DNA of 64,000 nt from Brevibacterium yomogidense (GTDB lineage Bacteria; Actinomycetota; Actinomycetes; Actinomycetales; Brevibacteriaceae): the NCBI RefSeq assembly GCF_900163715.1, contig NZ_FWFF01000017.1, positions 310,001 through 374,000 of the forward strand, given 5' to 3'. The notes beneath the pieces were generated by a model, which worked only from the letters and a program-made list of their open reading frames with translations, was not told where the DNA came from and made no database searches. Below, piece by piece: positions 42,201 through 51,251 of this stretch; the stretch's first letter is position 1; each line of letters opens with the position of its first letter. Made by a program: the position numbers and the translations under genes.

Positions 42201-45149
42201 ATGAGCGGCTTCATCGCAGACCTCACGACCAGCATCGAAGGCACCGTCGACACGTCTGATCGCCGACGCGCCGAGTATGCGGTGGACGCCTCGAACTACC
42301 GCGTCGTCCCGCAGGTGGTCGCGTTCCCCAAGACCACCGCGGACGTCGTGTCCATCCTCGACGTGGCCCGCAGCCACAAGGTGCCGATCACCTCGCGCGG
42401 CGGCGGCACCTCGCAGGCGGGCAACGCGATCGGCACGGGCATCGTCATCGACTTCTCCCGTCACCTCAACAAGGTGCTGGACGTCGACCCCACCACGAAG
42501 ACCGCACGGGTGCAGCCCGGCGTCCTCATGAGCGAGCTGCAGAAGGCCGGTGCCCCGCACAGCCTGCGATTCGGACCCGACCCCTCGACGAAGAACCGCG
42601 CGACGATCGCCGGCATGATCGGGAACAACTCCTGCGGCCCGCATGCCATCTCCTACGGCCGCACCGTCGACGTCACTGTGCAGATGGACGTCATCGACGG
42701 GATGGGGCGCCAGTTCACAGCGGGGGAGGGGCTGGCCCCCGTCCCCGGCCTGGCCGACCTCGCGGCACGCAACCTCGCTGTCATCCGCACGGAGTTCGGC
42801 CGCTTCAGCCGCCAGGCATCCGCTTATGCGCTGCAGCACCTGCTGACGGAGAACAAGCCGAACCTCGCGAAGTTCCTCGTGGGCAGCGAGGGCACACTCA
42901 CCACCATCACGGAAGCGGTCGTCTCCCTGGGCGATGTGCCGAACTCACCGACCGTGCTCGCCCTGGGCTACCCGGACATGTTCGAGGCCGCGGATGCGGT
43001 GCCGCGCGTCCTGCCGCACAAGCCGCTGGCCGTCGAGGGCATCGACTCCCGCCTCATGGACATGGTCCGCGCCCACAAGGGTGCGGACGCGGTCCCGGAG
43101 CTGCCGGCAGGAGCCGGCTGGCTGCTGATCGAGGTGGGTGGGGCCTCGGCGGCGGAGGCAGTCGCGAACGCGCAGGCGATCGCGGCCGATTCCGGCACCG
43201 ATTCCTACCGCATCATCCCCGCCGGCAAGGAGGCCTCCACCCTGTGGGGCATCCGCGCCGACGCCGGTGGTCTGGCGGGCCGGACCGTGACGGGCGACCC
43301 CGCCTGGACCGGCTGGGAGGATGCCGCCGTGCCGCCCGAGGTCCTGGGCGACTACCTGCGCGAGCAGGACGACCTCATGGACAGCTACGGGGTACAGGGC
43401 CTGCCGTACGGCCACTTCGGCGACGGCTGCGTGCACATGCGCACCGACTTCCCGTTCGACCAGCCGAACGGCACGCAGGTCTTCCGCGACTTCCTCATGG
43501 ACGCGGGCCGCCTGGTCGCCAAGTTCGGGGGATCGGCTTCCGGCGAGCACGGTGACGGCCGCGCGCGCTCCGAACTGCTGTCCCTGCAGCACTCGGACGA
43601 GGCGATCACCGCTCTGCAGGAGGTCAAGCAGCTCTTCGACCCGCAGAACCTGCTCAACCCCGGCGTCATCGTCGACCCGCTGCCGCTGGATCAGGACCTG
43701 CGCCGTCCGCAGGCGATCTCCATCGGGGCGACGCCCGGAGGCTTCTCCTTCTCCCACGACAAGGGCAGCTTCACCAACGCCGTCCACCGCTGCGTGGGCG
43801 TGGGCAAGTGCCGGGCGGACATCTCCGGATCCGGCGGGTTCATGTGCCCGTCGTACATGGCGACGCAGGACGAGAAGGATTCGACGCGCGGGCGGGCGCG
43901 CGTCCTGCAGGAGGTCACCAACGGCGGCCTGATCGACGACTTCAACAGTGCCGCGGTGCACGAATCGCTGGACATGTGCCTCAGCTGCAAGGCGTGTGGC
44001 AGCGACTGCCCGGCCGGTGTGGACATGGCGCAGTACAAGTCGGAGGTCCTCCATCGCACGTATAAGGGAAAGGTGCGGCCGATCACGCACTACTCCCTGG
44101 GCTGGCTGCCCCTGTGGGGGCGCGCTCTGACGGCGGTGCCGGGAGTGACGACGCTGGCGAACGCCGCGCTGTCGTTCCGGCCGCTGGCGAAGCTGGTGCT
44201 GGCCGGCGGCGGGATGGACACCCGGCGCGGGATGGTCGAGTTCAACACGCGGCGCTTCTCCCGGTGGGCGAAGAAGAACGTGGGCAGCGGTGCAGTGCGT
44301 CGGGATGAGCTGATGCGCGACGAGTACGTGAAGACCGGCGATGTGCGGCGCGGCGAGAAGCCGCAGGTGCTGCTGTGGGCGGACTCGTTCTCCGAGTACC
44401 TGGACGATGCGGGTGCGCGGGCGACGGTGGAGGTGCTCGAGGCGTCCGGCTTCGAAGTCCTGCTGCCGCCGTCGCAGGCGTGCTGCGGACTGACGCTGAT
44501 ATCCACGGGCCAGCTGGATGCGGCGCGGTCGCGGCTGACGAACACGATGGAGGTGCTGGCGCCGTACGCGCAGAAGGGGATCCCGATCGTGGGGGTCGAA
44601 CCCAGCTGCACCGCCGTGCTGCGCAGCGACCTGGTGGATCTGTTCCCGGAGGACGCGCGGGCGAAGGCCATTGCGGCTCGCACCCGGACCGTCGCCGAGG
44701 TCCTGGTCGAGGCCGAGGTGTCGGTGCCGGATCTGACGGGCAAGACGATCGTGGTGCAGCCGCACTGCCACCAGTACTCGGTGATGGGCTTCGGCGCGGA
44801 CAGCGAGTTGCTGGAGCGCACGGGCGCGACCGTACGTCAGTTGTCCGGCTGCTGTGGTCTGGCGGGCAACTTCGGGATGGAGGCCGGGCACTACGAGGTG
44901 TCCGTCGCCGTTGCGGAGAACGCTCTGCTGCCGGCGCTGCGCGATGCGCCGGAGGACTCGATCTATCTGGCGGACGGGTATTCCTGCCGGACGCAGGCGA
45001 GCGATCTGACGAACGTGCAGGGTGTGACGCTGGCGCAGCTGCTCACGGGTGTGGGTGCTGAGGGCGGGTACACGGCGCGGGCGACGAAGCTGCCGGACTC
45101 GCCGAAGATCGCGGAGACGGCGCGGGTCGCGGAGGCTGCTGGGGTGTGA
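42201..45149 (+). CDS. FAD-linked 2-hydroxyacid oxidase fused to Fe-S/CCG subunit (glycolate or D-lactate type)
   Basis: 982 residues. An N-terminal PCMH-type FAD domain (SRGGGTSQAGNAIGTG, about 55-70; GMIGNNSCGPHAISYG) is followed by an FAD-oxidase C domain with HFGDGCVHMR and GEHGDGRARS. Then come two Fe-S cysteine sets (CVGVGKC with CP at about 531, and CLSCKACGSDCP at about 593) and two CCG heterodisulfide-reductase-like domains (QACCGLTL at about 760, SGCCGLAGNFGMEAGHYE at about 885). In other bacteria these parts are separate GlcD/GlcF-type subunits or a fused D-lactate dehydrogenase. It would pass electrons to quinone at the membrane. Its neighbour, a glyoxylate aminotransferase, favours glycolate as substrate, but D-lactate cannot be excluded. 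Confidence 0.85.
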   Translation: MSGFIADLTTSIEGTVDTSDRRRAEYAVDASNYRVVPQVVAFPKTTADVVSILDVARSHKVPITSRGGGTSQAGNAIGTGIVIDFSRHLNKVLDVDPTTKTARVQPGVLMSELQKAGAPHSLRFGPDPSTKNRATIAGMIGNNSCGPHAISYGRTVDVTVQMDVIDGMGRQFTAGEGLAPVPGLADLAARNLAVIRTEFGRFSRQASAYALQHLLTENKPNLAKFLVGSEGTLTTITEAVVSLGDVPNSPTVLALGYPDMFEAADAVPRVLPHKPLAVEGIDSRLMDMVRAHKGADAVPELPAGAGWLLIEVGGASAAEAVANAQAIAADSGTDSYRIIPAGKEASTLWGIRADAGGLAGRTVTGDPAWTGWEDAAVPPEVLGDYLREQDDLMDSYGVQGLPYGHFGDGCVHMRTDFPFDQPNGTQVFRDFLMDAGRLVAKFGGSASGEHGDGRARSELLSLQHSDEAITALQEVKQLFDPQNLLNPGVIVDPLPLDQDLRRPQAISIGATPGGFSFSHDKGSFTNAVHRCVGVGKCRADISGSGGFMCPSYMATQDEKDSTRGRARVLQEVTNGGLIDDFNSAAVHESLDMCLSCKACGSDCPAGVDMAQYKSEVLHRTYKGKVRPITHYSLGWLPLWGRALTAVPGVTTLANAALSFRPLAKLVLAGGGMDTRRGMVEFNTRRFSRWAKKNVGSGAVRRDELMRDEYVKTGDVRRGEKPQVLLWADSFSEYLDDAGARATVEVLEASGFEVLLPPSQACCGLTLISTGQLDAARSRLTNTMEVLAPYAQKGIPIVGVEPSCTAVLRSDLVDLFPEDARAKAIAARTRTVAEVLVEAEVSVPDLTGKTIVVQPHCHQYSVMGFGADSELLERTGATVRQLSGCCGLAGNFGMEAGHYEVSVAVAENALLPALRDAPEDSIYLADGYSCRTQASDLTNVQGVTLAQLLTGVGAEGGYTARATKLPDSPKIAETARVAEAAGV

Positions 45150-45242
45150 GGGCGGGACTGCGCATTCGCGCCCAGCTGGCACTGACGACAGGTGTGGGGG
45201 AGGGCCCCATGATCGGGTGTCGCTGAAGCCACTCGATGACCG

Positions 45243-45274
45243 CCAATACCGTACCAAATGTGGTACGGTATTGG
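45243..45274. promoter_or_regulatory. Operator palindrome of the AbiE operon
   Basis: Perfect 14-bp inverted repeat, CCAATACCGTACCA and TGGTACGGTATTGG, with AATG between the arms, 22 bp upstream of the antitoxin start. AbiEi antitoxins are known to repress their own promoter by binding inverted repeats. Confidence 0.75.
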
Positions 45275-45295
45275 CCTGCTGGGAGGGGTGGCGTG

Positions 45296-45835
45296 ATGGG
45301 ATATCGACGAGACCTGTGGGAGATCGCAGTCGAGCATCATGGGGTTGTGACCGTTCCTGGCGCCGAGGACGCGGGGGTGCCGCCGGTGGAGGTGCGAAAG
45401 CTCGCTCATCGAGGCGCTCTGCGTTCCTACGGCAAGGGGGTGTACGTGCACCGGGACGTTCCCGTGACCGAACTGACTCAGCCGGCGGTGGCGACAGCGC
45501 TCGCGGGACAGTCCTCCTTCCTGCACCGTGATGCGGTGCTGGATCTGCTGGGCCTGGGGCAGCTCAACCCGTCGCGGATTCGGGTCGGAACTCGTCGCCG
45601 AGTGCGGCGAACTCTGCCCGACTGGATGGACCTCGAGGCGCGGAGCGATGTGGCCGACGACGACCTGACGCACTACGAGGGCATTCCGGCCACCACGGTT
45701 GGCCGTGCGTTGGCGGACATGCGCGACCGCATGCCGCGGGAGCGCTGGAACTCTCTGGTCGAGGAGGCCCTGCGCCGTGAACTGCTCGACGAGCAGGCGC
45801 GGGGCGCTCTGATGAGCGAACGGCACACCACATGA
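45296..45835 (+). CDS. abiEi: AbiEi-type antitoxin/repressor
   Basis: 179 residues from ATG 45296, preceded by GGGAGGGG at ideal spacing. The N-terminal winged helix (LWEIAVEHHGVVTVPGAEDAGVPPVEVRKLAHRGAL, then GKGVYVH) and the about 100-residue C-terminal domain match AbiEi antitoxins of type IV systems, which do not bind their toxin but counter its effect and repress the operon. Its stop overlaps the toxin start (ATGA). The palindrome at 45243-45274 is its likely operator. Confidence 0.82.
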   Translation: MGYRRDLWEIAVEHHGVVTVPGAEDAGVPPVEVRKLAHRGALRSYGKGVYVHRDVPVTELTQPAVATALAGQSSFLHRDAVLDLLGLGQLNPSRIRVGTRRRVRRTLPDWMDLEARSDVADDDLTHYEGIPATTVGRALADMRDRMPRERWNSLVEEALRRELLDEQARGALMSERHTT

Positions 45836-46749
45836 GCGCGGTTGCTCCGCCGACCACGATCGCGCAGCTCAACGAACGTCTCGAGGAGGTGGCGCGCGAG
45901 TTCGGGGTGCCCGTCGCACGCGCGCGCCGGATGCTCTGCACTCTCATCGTGTCGCAGATGCTGCCCGACTCCGTTGCGGTGAAAGGCGGGATGGGAGTGA
46001 AGCTCCGGCTGGGGGAGCGTGGGACCAGGGCCACGGCTGATCTGGACGTTTCGACGCACCGGCGCGGCGACGACTTCGAGAAGAAGTTTCGCACGATGTT
46101 GGCGCAGGGCTGGGGTGAGGTTCCCGCGTCTCGAGGTGCATTGCGCAAAGACCCTGCCGCACCGAATCGCGTGGCATTCACCGCCGCATTGAAGCCAAGG
46201 CCGCTGCACGATCCCGGGCTCAGCCAGCCCCAGTACGTGATGCATCCCTACCGCGTGACGATATCGTTCCTCGGTCGGGAATGGTCTGCGCTGGACGTTG
46301 AAGTCTCCGATCCGGAAATCGAGGCGCACGCGCACTCGCCGCGAAAGATCGATGGCGACCTCGCTGTGTTCACTTCGGTCTTCGCCTTCGGAGAGTTGCG
46401 ACCGGTGGAGCTTATCGACCTGGAGCACCAGATCGCACAGAAGATCCATGCAGTGACTGATCTGGACTACACGCGTGCGCATGACTTGGTTGACCTGCAG
46501 CTGCTGTGCACTGCGAATCCCGACCTGATTGCAGTGCGGGAGTTCTGCACGCGCACGTTCGCTTTCCGCGGTGCACAGTCTTGGCCGCCATTGCCCGTGC
46601 GCCCCATGGGTGATTGGGCAGTCGCGTATGACGTCGCCCGCGAAGAGACAGAAGTCGACGGAGGCGCCGCGGTGAAAGAGGGCATCGAATCGGCGCGAGA
46701 GTGGTTCAGGCAGCTGGTCCTATCGGTAGACGCAGCAGTACAGGGATGA
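45832..46749 (+). CDS. abiEii: AbiEii-type nucleotidyltransferase toxin
   Basis: 305 residues of the DUF1814/AbiEii family. The nucleotidyltransferase signature is VAVKGGMGVKLRL at about residue 45, then RATADLDVS with the metal-binding Asp pair, and later the conserved helix IDLEHQIAQKIHAVTD with its catalytic Lys. AbiEii toxins add nucleotides to the 3' end of tRNAs and stop growth, giving abortive phage resistance. It is coupled to the antitoxin by a 4-nt overlap and converges with the GntR gene. Confidence 0.85.
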   Translation: MSAVAPPTTIAQLNERLEEVAREFGVPVARARRMLCTLIVSQMLPDSVAVKGGMGVKLRLGERGTRATADLDVSTHRRGDDFEKKFRTMLAQGWGEVPASRGALRKDPAAPNRVAFTAALKPRPLHDPGLSQPQYVMHPYRVTISFLGREWSALDVEVSDPEIEAHAHSPRKIDGDLAVFTSVFAFGELRPVELIDLEHQIAQKIHAVTDLDYTRAHDLVDLQLLCTANPDLIAVREFCTRTFAFRGAQSWPPLPVRPMGDWAVAYDVAREETEVDGGAAVKEGIESAREWFRQLVLSVDAAVQG

Positions 46750-46756
46750 CGGTGTC

Positions 46757-47503
46757 TCAGCCGGCAGCTCGGCACCGCAGCCACCGGGTGGATCGTGTGG
46801 TCCCGCCGTCGAGTTCTTCGAGGAACTCCCGAGCGAAAGAGTCATGGCCGTGCTCGTCGATCGCCTGCAGCGCGCGGCTGAGTTCGCCGGAGAGGACGGC
46901 AGTGCGCAGGTTCCGGTGGCGGGCGACGTTCTCTGCGGGTGTCTCTTCGGCTTCGAGTGTCCGCAGGTTCAGCGACATGCAGAGCTTCACCTGCATCGTG
47001 ATCTGCGTGTAGCTCGCGACGATCCGTGAACTGCCGCAGAGTCGGACCAGTTCTGTGTGGAAGGCGTAGCTCGCTTCGACGCGGCGATAGGCGTCAGTGC
47101 CGTCCTCGAACTCCCGCGCCAAGTCCTCCAGCGCGTCATCCAGCCGTGCGGTGTCGACGGTCGTCACGTCCTCCGTGAACCGGTACAAGTGATCGACCGC
47201 CATCCGTTCGAGACCCTCGCGGAAGGTGAGGATCTCGAAGACGTCGTTCTGGGAGAGCTCGGCGACTCGGACACCCGCTCGTGGGCGACGAACGACCAGT
47301 CCCGAGCCCTCGAGGATGCGCAGTCCTTCGCGCACCGGGGCACGGGAGACCCCCAGCCGTTCACAGAGGTGCTCTTCGACCAGACGGTCGCCCGGACCCA
47401 GCTCCCCGCGGAACACGAGTTCGCTGATCCGATCTGCTGCGAGCTCCGCCAGACTGGGACTCTCGATGCGCGCATCCGATTGGAACGCGTCTGCTGTCGT
47501 CAT
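46757..47503 (-). CDS. GntR-family regulator, FadR/FCD type
   Basis: 248 residues. The winged helix is in RISELVFRGELGPGDRLVEEHLCERLGVSRAPVREGLRILEGSGLV, followed by an all-helical FCD ligand domain (FREGLERMAVDHL and HTELVRLCGSSRI, with the usual metal-binding histidines). It is divergent from the CoA-transferase/crotonase operon, with a TNGT-nn-ACNA operator-like site between them, and probably controls it in response to an acid or acyl-CoA. Confidence 0.88.
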   Translation of the reverse strand: MTTADAFQSDARIESPSLAELAADRISELVFRGELGPGDRLVEEHLCERLGVSRAPVREGLRILEGSGLVVRRPRAGVRVAELSQNDVFEILTFREGLERMAVDHLYRFTEDVTTVDTARLDDALEDLAREFEDGTDAYRRVEASYAFHTELVRLCGSSRIVASYTQITMQVKLCMSLNLRTLEAEETPAENVARHRNLRTAVLSGELSRALQAIDEHGHDSFAREFLEELDGGTTRSTRWLRCRAAG

Positions 47504-47547
47504 CCCTGGAGTCCTCCCTGCATGTACACACGTGCACCGTCTGGTCT

Positions 47548-47559
47548 ATTGTAGACAAT
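47548..47559. promoter_or_regulatory. Candidate GntR operator
   Basis: ATTGT-AG-ACAAT in the 88-bp gap between the GntR gene and the CoA-transferase. It fits the TNGT...ACNA consensus of FadR-type regulators. Confidence 0.55.
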
Positions 47560-47591
47560 CGACAGTGATGTGACGCACAGTGAGGTGGAAG

Positions 47592-48833
47592 ATGTCCGCA
47601 GACGCAGCGAATACGCAACCGACGGAGGGGCTGGCACGGACGACGGCCTCGCGCGCGGATGGTTCAACCGGCACCTCGGCCGGACCTCTGTCCGGCATCA
47701 CGGTCCTGGAGATCGGCGTCTTCATCGCCGGCCCCTACGCCACGATGCAGCTGGCTGACATGGGCGCGCGCGTCATCAAGATCGAGACGCCGGGCACCGG
47801 TGACTCACTGCGCGCCTCAGGCCCGATGATCGACGGACATTCGAGCCCGTTCATCCGGCTCAACCGCAACAAGGAATCCATCGTCCTCGACCTGAAGTCC
47901 GACGACGGACGAGCCACGCTGCGCGCTCTGCTCAACGAGGCAGACGTGCTGGTGGAGAACCTTCGCCCCGGTTCGCTGAAGAAGATGGGTTTCGGCTACG
48001 ACGACCTCAGGGAGGCGTTCCCGGGACTGGTGTACGCCTCGGCATCGGGGTGGGGTCAGGACGGCCCGCTCTCACCACTGGCAGGTCTGGACATCATGGC
48101 GCAGGCGCGCTCCGGCCTCATGAGCATCACCGGGTTCCCGGACCAGCCGCCGGCAAAGGTCGGTGTGCCGATCTCCGACCTCACAACGGCTCTGTACATG
48201 GCGCTGGGCATCGTGTCCGCGCTCTACGAGCGGAAGGAATCGGGGCTGGGGCAGTACCTCGACGTGTCCCTCTTCGAATCAGCGGTGTCACTGGCGGTGT
48301 GGGAAGCCGGAAGCTACTTCGGTGCAGGCGTCGTGAGCCGCCCGAACGGTTCCGCCCACCAAGCGCAGGCCCCGTACCAGGCAGTCATGGCCAAGGACGG
48401 GTACGTGACGATCGGGGCGAACGCTCCGGCGACGTGGAAGCGGTTCTGCCAGGCGTTCGACCTCGCGGACCTTGAAGACCACCCCAAGTACGCGGAGCCT
48501 GCCTCGCGGATGGAGAACCGGGACGCACTCATCGCCGTCATCGAGGATCGCTTCCGCACGCGGACCATCGACGAGGTCGTCGAGGAGATGAACCGTGTGG
48601 GCGTGCCAGTCGCCCCCATCAACGACTACGAGCAGGTCTTCCACGACGAGCACCTGAACGCGCGTGGCTACTTCTGGACCTCGCAGCATCCCGAGCTGGG
48701 AGAGGTGGCGCAGCTGGGGAACCCGATGCGCTTCTCGCGGTCGGCGATGACACAGGGGAACGCTGGCCCGGCACTGGGCGCGGACACCGAACGGGTGCTC
48801 GCAGAGATCGCGATGAACTCGAAGGAAGGCTGA
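47592..48833 (+). CDS. CaiB/BaiF family CoA-transferase (family III)
   Basis: 413 residues from ATG 47592, with GAGGTGGA upstream; GTG 47580 is in frame. Family text: GITVLEIGVFIAGPYATMQLADMGARVIKIE, then FIRLNRNKESIVLDLK and DVLVENLRPGSLKKMGFGYDDLR. The enzyme moves CoA between carboxylic acids. A crotonase follows two bases after the stop, and a GntR regulator is divergent, so a short acid is probably activated and then hydrated or isomerised. The substrate is unknown; carnitine-like and branched-chain acids are both possible. Confidence 0.88.
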   Translation: MSADAANTQPTEGLARTTASRADGSTGTSAGPLSGITVLEIGVFIAGPYATMQLADMGARVIKIETPGTGDSLRASGPMIDGHSSPFIRLNRNKESIVLDLKSDDGRATLRALLNEADVLVENLRPGSLKKMGFGYDDLREAFPGLVYASASGWGQDGPLSPLAGLDIMAQARSGLMSITGFPDQPPAKVGVPISDLTTALYMALGIVSALYERKESGLGQYLDVSLFESAVSLAVWEAGSYFGAGVVSRPNGSAHQAQAPYQAVMAKDGYVTIGANAPATWKRFCQAFDLADLEDHPKYAEPASRMENRDALIAVIEDRFRTRTIDEVVEEMNRVGVPVAPINDYEQVFHDEHLNARGYFWTSQHPELGEVAQLGNPMRFSRSAMTQGNAGPALGADTERVLAEIAMNSKEG

Positions 48834-48835
48834 CC

Positions 48836-49600
48836 ATGACCGATCATCTGCTCACAGAGGTCCGCGGTGCGGCCCTCCACGTGACGTTCAACCGTCCCGA
48901 TGCGCGCAACGCGATGACTTTCGAGATGTACCAGGGTCTGGCCGAGGCCTGCGAGCGCGTCGATGCGGACCCGTCGCTGCGCGTGCTGGTGCTGCGCGGC
49001 GCGGGCGGTCGTGCGTTCGTCGCGGGGACTGACATCGCGCAGTTCAGAGGCTTCACCGGCGAGGACGGCGTCGAATACGAGAAGAAGATCGACGCGGTGC
49101 TGGGCGCACTGGCCGCGGTGAACAAGCCGGTCATCGCAGTGATCGACGGGCATTGCGTGGGCGGTGGACTGGGGATCGCCAGCTGTGCTGATGTGCGCGT
49201 CGCGTCGCCCGCTGCGTCGTTCTCCGTGCCGATCGCGAAGACGCTGGGCAACACACTGTCGGCCAATACCCTGCGCCGGCTTGTGCGGGCGTTCGGTGAG
49301 CCGCGGGCGGCGTCGATGCTGCTGACGGCCAGGCGGGTCGATGCGCAGGAGGCGCTGCTGAGCGGATTCCTCATGGAGATCGCCGAGGACCTAAATGAGG
49401 CGGCGGACCGGGTCATCGAGCGAGTCGCGAGTGGTGCTCCGCTGACGCAGTGGTCGATCAAGGAGAATCTGCGCCGTCTGAATGCCGGGGGAGAGGTCGA
49501 CGATTCGGACGTCGTGTCCACGGTGTACGGCAGCGAGGACTTCGCGACAGCCGTCGAGGCGTTCCTGTCGAAGACTCCGATGGAGTGGCAGGGGAAGTAG
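48836..49600 (+). CDS. Enoyl-CoA hydratase/isomerase family protein
   Basis: 254 residues, typical crotonase length. The oxyanion-hole segments are RAFVAGTDIAQF and GHCVGGGLGIASCADVRVAS. The usual catalytic Glu positions of hydratases appear replaced in the PIAKTLGNTLS helix, so it may be a hydrolase or isomerase rather than a hydratase. It is the second gene of the GntR-linked operon, two bases after the CoA-transferase stop. A strong bidirectional terminator ends the unit. Confidence 0.85.
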   Translation: MTDHLLTEVRGAALHVTFNRPDARNAMTFEMYQGLAEACERVDADPSLRVLVLRGAGGRAFVAGTDIAQFRGFTGEDGVEYEKKIDAVLGALAAVNKPVIAVIDGHCVGGGLGIASCADVRVASPAASFSVPIAKTLGNTLSANTLRRLVRAFGEPRAASMLLTARRVDAQEALLSGFLMEIAEDLNEAADRVIERVASGAPLTQWSIKENLRRLNAGGEVDDSDVVSTVYGSEDFATAVEAFLSKTPMEWQGK

Positions 49601-49624
49601 CCCAGCGTTTCTGGTGGTGCAGGG

Positions 49625-49666
49625 CAGTGGAGCGGGGCCTTCCGATGGGAGGGCCCCGCTCCACTG
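49625..49666. terminator. Bidirectional hairpin terminator
   Basis: Perfect 15-bp inverted repeat (49625-49639 with 49652-49666, core AGTGGAGCGGGGCC) between two converging genes. The loop is 12 bases. Confidence 0.8.
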
Positions 49667-50200
49667 TCACCCGGCGATCTGGGTGGTGGGGCCGAGGGTG
49701 TGCCACCCGCGGCTGTGATAGACGAGCGGCGGCTCCGCGTCCCTGTGCGGGTCCGCGTGGTGTCCACCGATCTCGTCGCCCTCGACCATGAAGAGCGTGG
49801 CGCCCTTGGCCGGCAGCGTGCCGATGATGCTGCCGCGGATCCATGCGGCCGCCTCGCGGAAGACGACCTCACCCGTGGGCAGGCGATCCCAGAGGCTGGT
49901 GTCTGCAAAGCGATCGATGCCGCTCGTCGCGCCGAGCTTGGCGAGGTGGAGCTGATGCGCGCTCAGCAGGTGCACCACGACGCTCGAGGACCGGAGGAGC
50001 GCGGGCGTGCTCGAGGAGTTCTTCGAAGCGGAGAACGCGACGGTCGGCGGGTTCGCGTCGACGGAGCAGACCGAAGTTGCAGTCATAGCGACGGGACCGT
50101 CGCCGGGGTCAGCAGTGACCACGGCGACGCCGGCAGGATGATTGCGGAATGCCGTGACAAAGCTGTCAGTCAGTGAGGACTGGGCTACTGCTGTGGTCAT
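49667..50200 (-). CDS. Flavin reductase-like, FMN-binding protein
   Basis: 177 residues from ATG 50200. A longer frame to 50308 exists but the conserved part begins FVTAFRNHPAGVAVVTADPG. PVAMTATSVCSVDANPPTVAF binds FMN in this family (the reductase half of two-component monooxygenases), and VVHLLSAHQLHLAKLGA follows. It would reduce FMN or FAD with NAD(P)H for an oxygenase. No oxygenase gene is adjacent, so its partner is unknown. Confidence 0.8.
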   Translation of the reverse strand: MTTAVAQSSLTDSFVTAFRNHPAGVAVVTADPGDGPVAMTATSVCSVDANPPTVAFSASKNSSSTPALLRSSSVVVHLLSAHQLHLAKLGATSGIDRFADTSLWDRLPTGEVVFREAAAWIRGSIIGTLPAKGATLFMVEGDEIGGHHADPHRDAEPPLVYHSRGWHTLGPTTQIAG

Positions 50201-50416
50201 CGTTGAGTCCAATCGTTCGGAACGTGCCATCTCGACCGTGTGATGCACGCTACGGAACGGACTCGGAGACCGCGTGCGGGCGTGCAACCGAACAACATGA
50301 AACGTCATATGGGGACATGAACGGTTCAGTGGACGGTGGATTCATGGCGGGCTACCCATCCCGTTCGTGCTCCTGGCCGTGCATGATGGTGGAGGAACGC
50401 GACGAGGGGATCCGCC

Positions 50417-51136
50417 ATGACTGAAGCCGAGAAGTCATCAGAGCAGCGCACGAACGAATACGGGCGACCAGTGGGCCCGACGGTGGCCGACTGGGCCCCG
50501 GTCGATGCGCCCGGGCCTGTGACGTTGGAAGGTCGCTACTGCAGACTCGAGCCGCTCGATGCGGGCAGGCATGCAGATCAGCTCTTCGAGGAGTACGTGG
50601 ACACGGACCCTGCTGACTGGACGTACATGTCTGTGGGGCCGTTCTCTGCGCGGGAGGCGTACAGGGAGTGGGTCGAGTCTGCTGCTGCGAGCACCGATCC
50701 GCGGTTCTATGCGGTGGTCAATGGGGTGTCCGGTGGGGCGCTGGGGACGGTGTCGCTCATGCGGCAAGACCTGGCGAACGGCGTGATCGAGGTCGGCAAC
50801 ATCATGTACTCGAAGCGGGTGCAGCGCACGCCGATCTCCACTGAAGTCCAGTATCTGCTCATGAGGTACGTCTTCGACGAGCTCGGCAACCGCAGGTACG
50901 AGTGGAAGTGCGACAACCTCAACAAGCCTTCGCGCCGGGCGGCGGCACGGCTGGGCTTCACGTACGAGGGGACATTCCGTCAGGCCGTCGTCTACAAGGG
51001 GCGCAGCCGGGACACTGCGTGGTTCTCGATGATCGACAACGAGTGGCTGCGTAATCGGGACGGATTCGAAGAGTGGCTGGACCCGGCGAACTTTGATGAC
51101 AGCGGGAGTCAGCGCGGGTCGTTGAAAGTGGGTTGA
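50417..51136 (+). CDS. GNAT N-acetyltransferase, RimJ-like
   Basis: 239 residues. ARYCRLEPLD-type start (LEGRYCRLEPLDAGRHADQL), then IEVGNIMYSKRVQRTPISTEVQYLLMRYVFDELGNRRYEWKCDNLNKPSRRAAARLGFTYE, which holds the acetyl-CoA loop and the conserved Asn-x-x-Ser-x-Arg-x-A. It acetylates an amino group on a protein or small molecule; the target cannot be read. It stands alone, with no operon partner. The 216-bp gap before it shows no clear signal. Confidence 0.85.
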   Translation: MTEAEKSSEQRTNEYGRPVGPTVADWAPVDAPGPVTLEGRYCRLEPLDAGRHADQLFEEYVDTDPADWTYMSVGPFSAREAYREWVESAAASTDPRFYAVVNGVSGGALGTVSLMRQDLANGVIEVGNIMYSKRVQRTPISTEVQYLLMRYVFDELGNRRYEWKCDNLNKPSRRAAARLGFTYEGTFRQAVVYKGRSRDTAWFSMIDNEWLRNRDGFEEWLDPANFDDSGSQRGSLKVG

Positions 51137-51251
51137 CGGGCGGGGCGTCTAGCAGCCTTGTGCCTGGATGTTGGGGTGAGAGTTGTTGGGGGCTACACTA
51201 AACGAACCAATCGCAAGGCATTTGCGAGTTGAGCAGTTGAGGAGCGCCGCC

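Noticed and set aside
45150-45242. Weak GGGCG...CGCCC stem after the FAD oxidase as terminator
   Set aside because: Only five pairs with a long loop and no T run.
42945-45257. A 770-codon minus-strand frame opposite the FAD/Fe-S oxidase
   Set aside because: Same shadow effect; composition dominated by Arg, His, Gln and Val with no motif.
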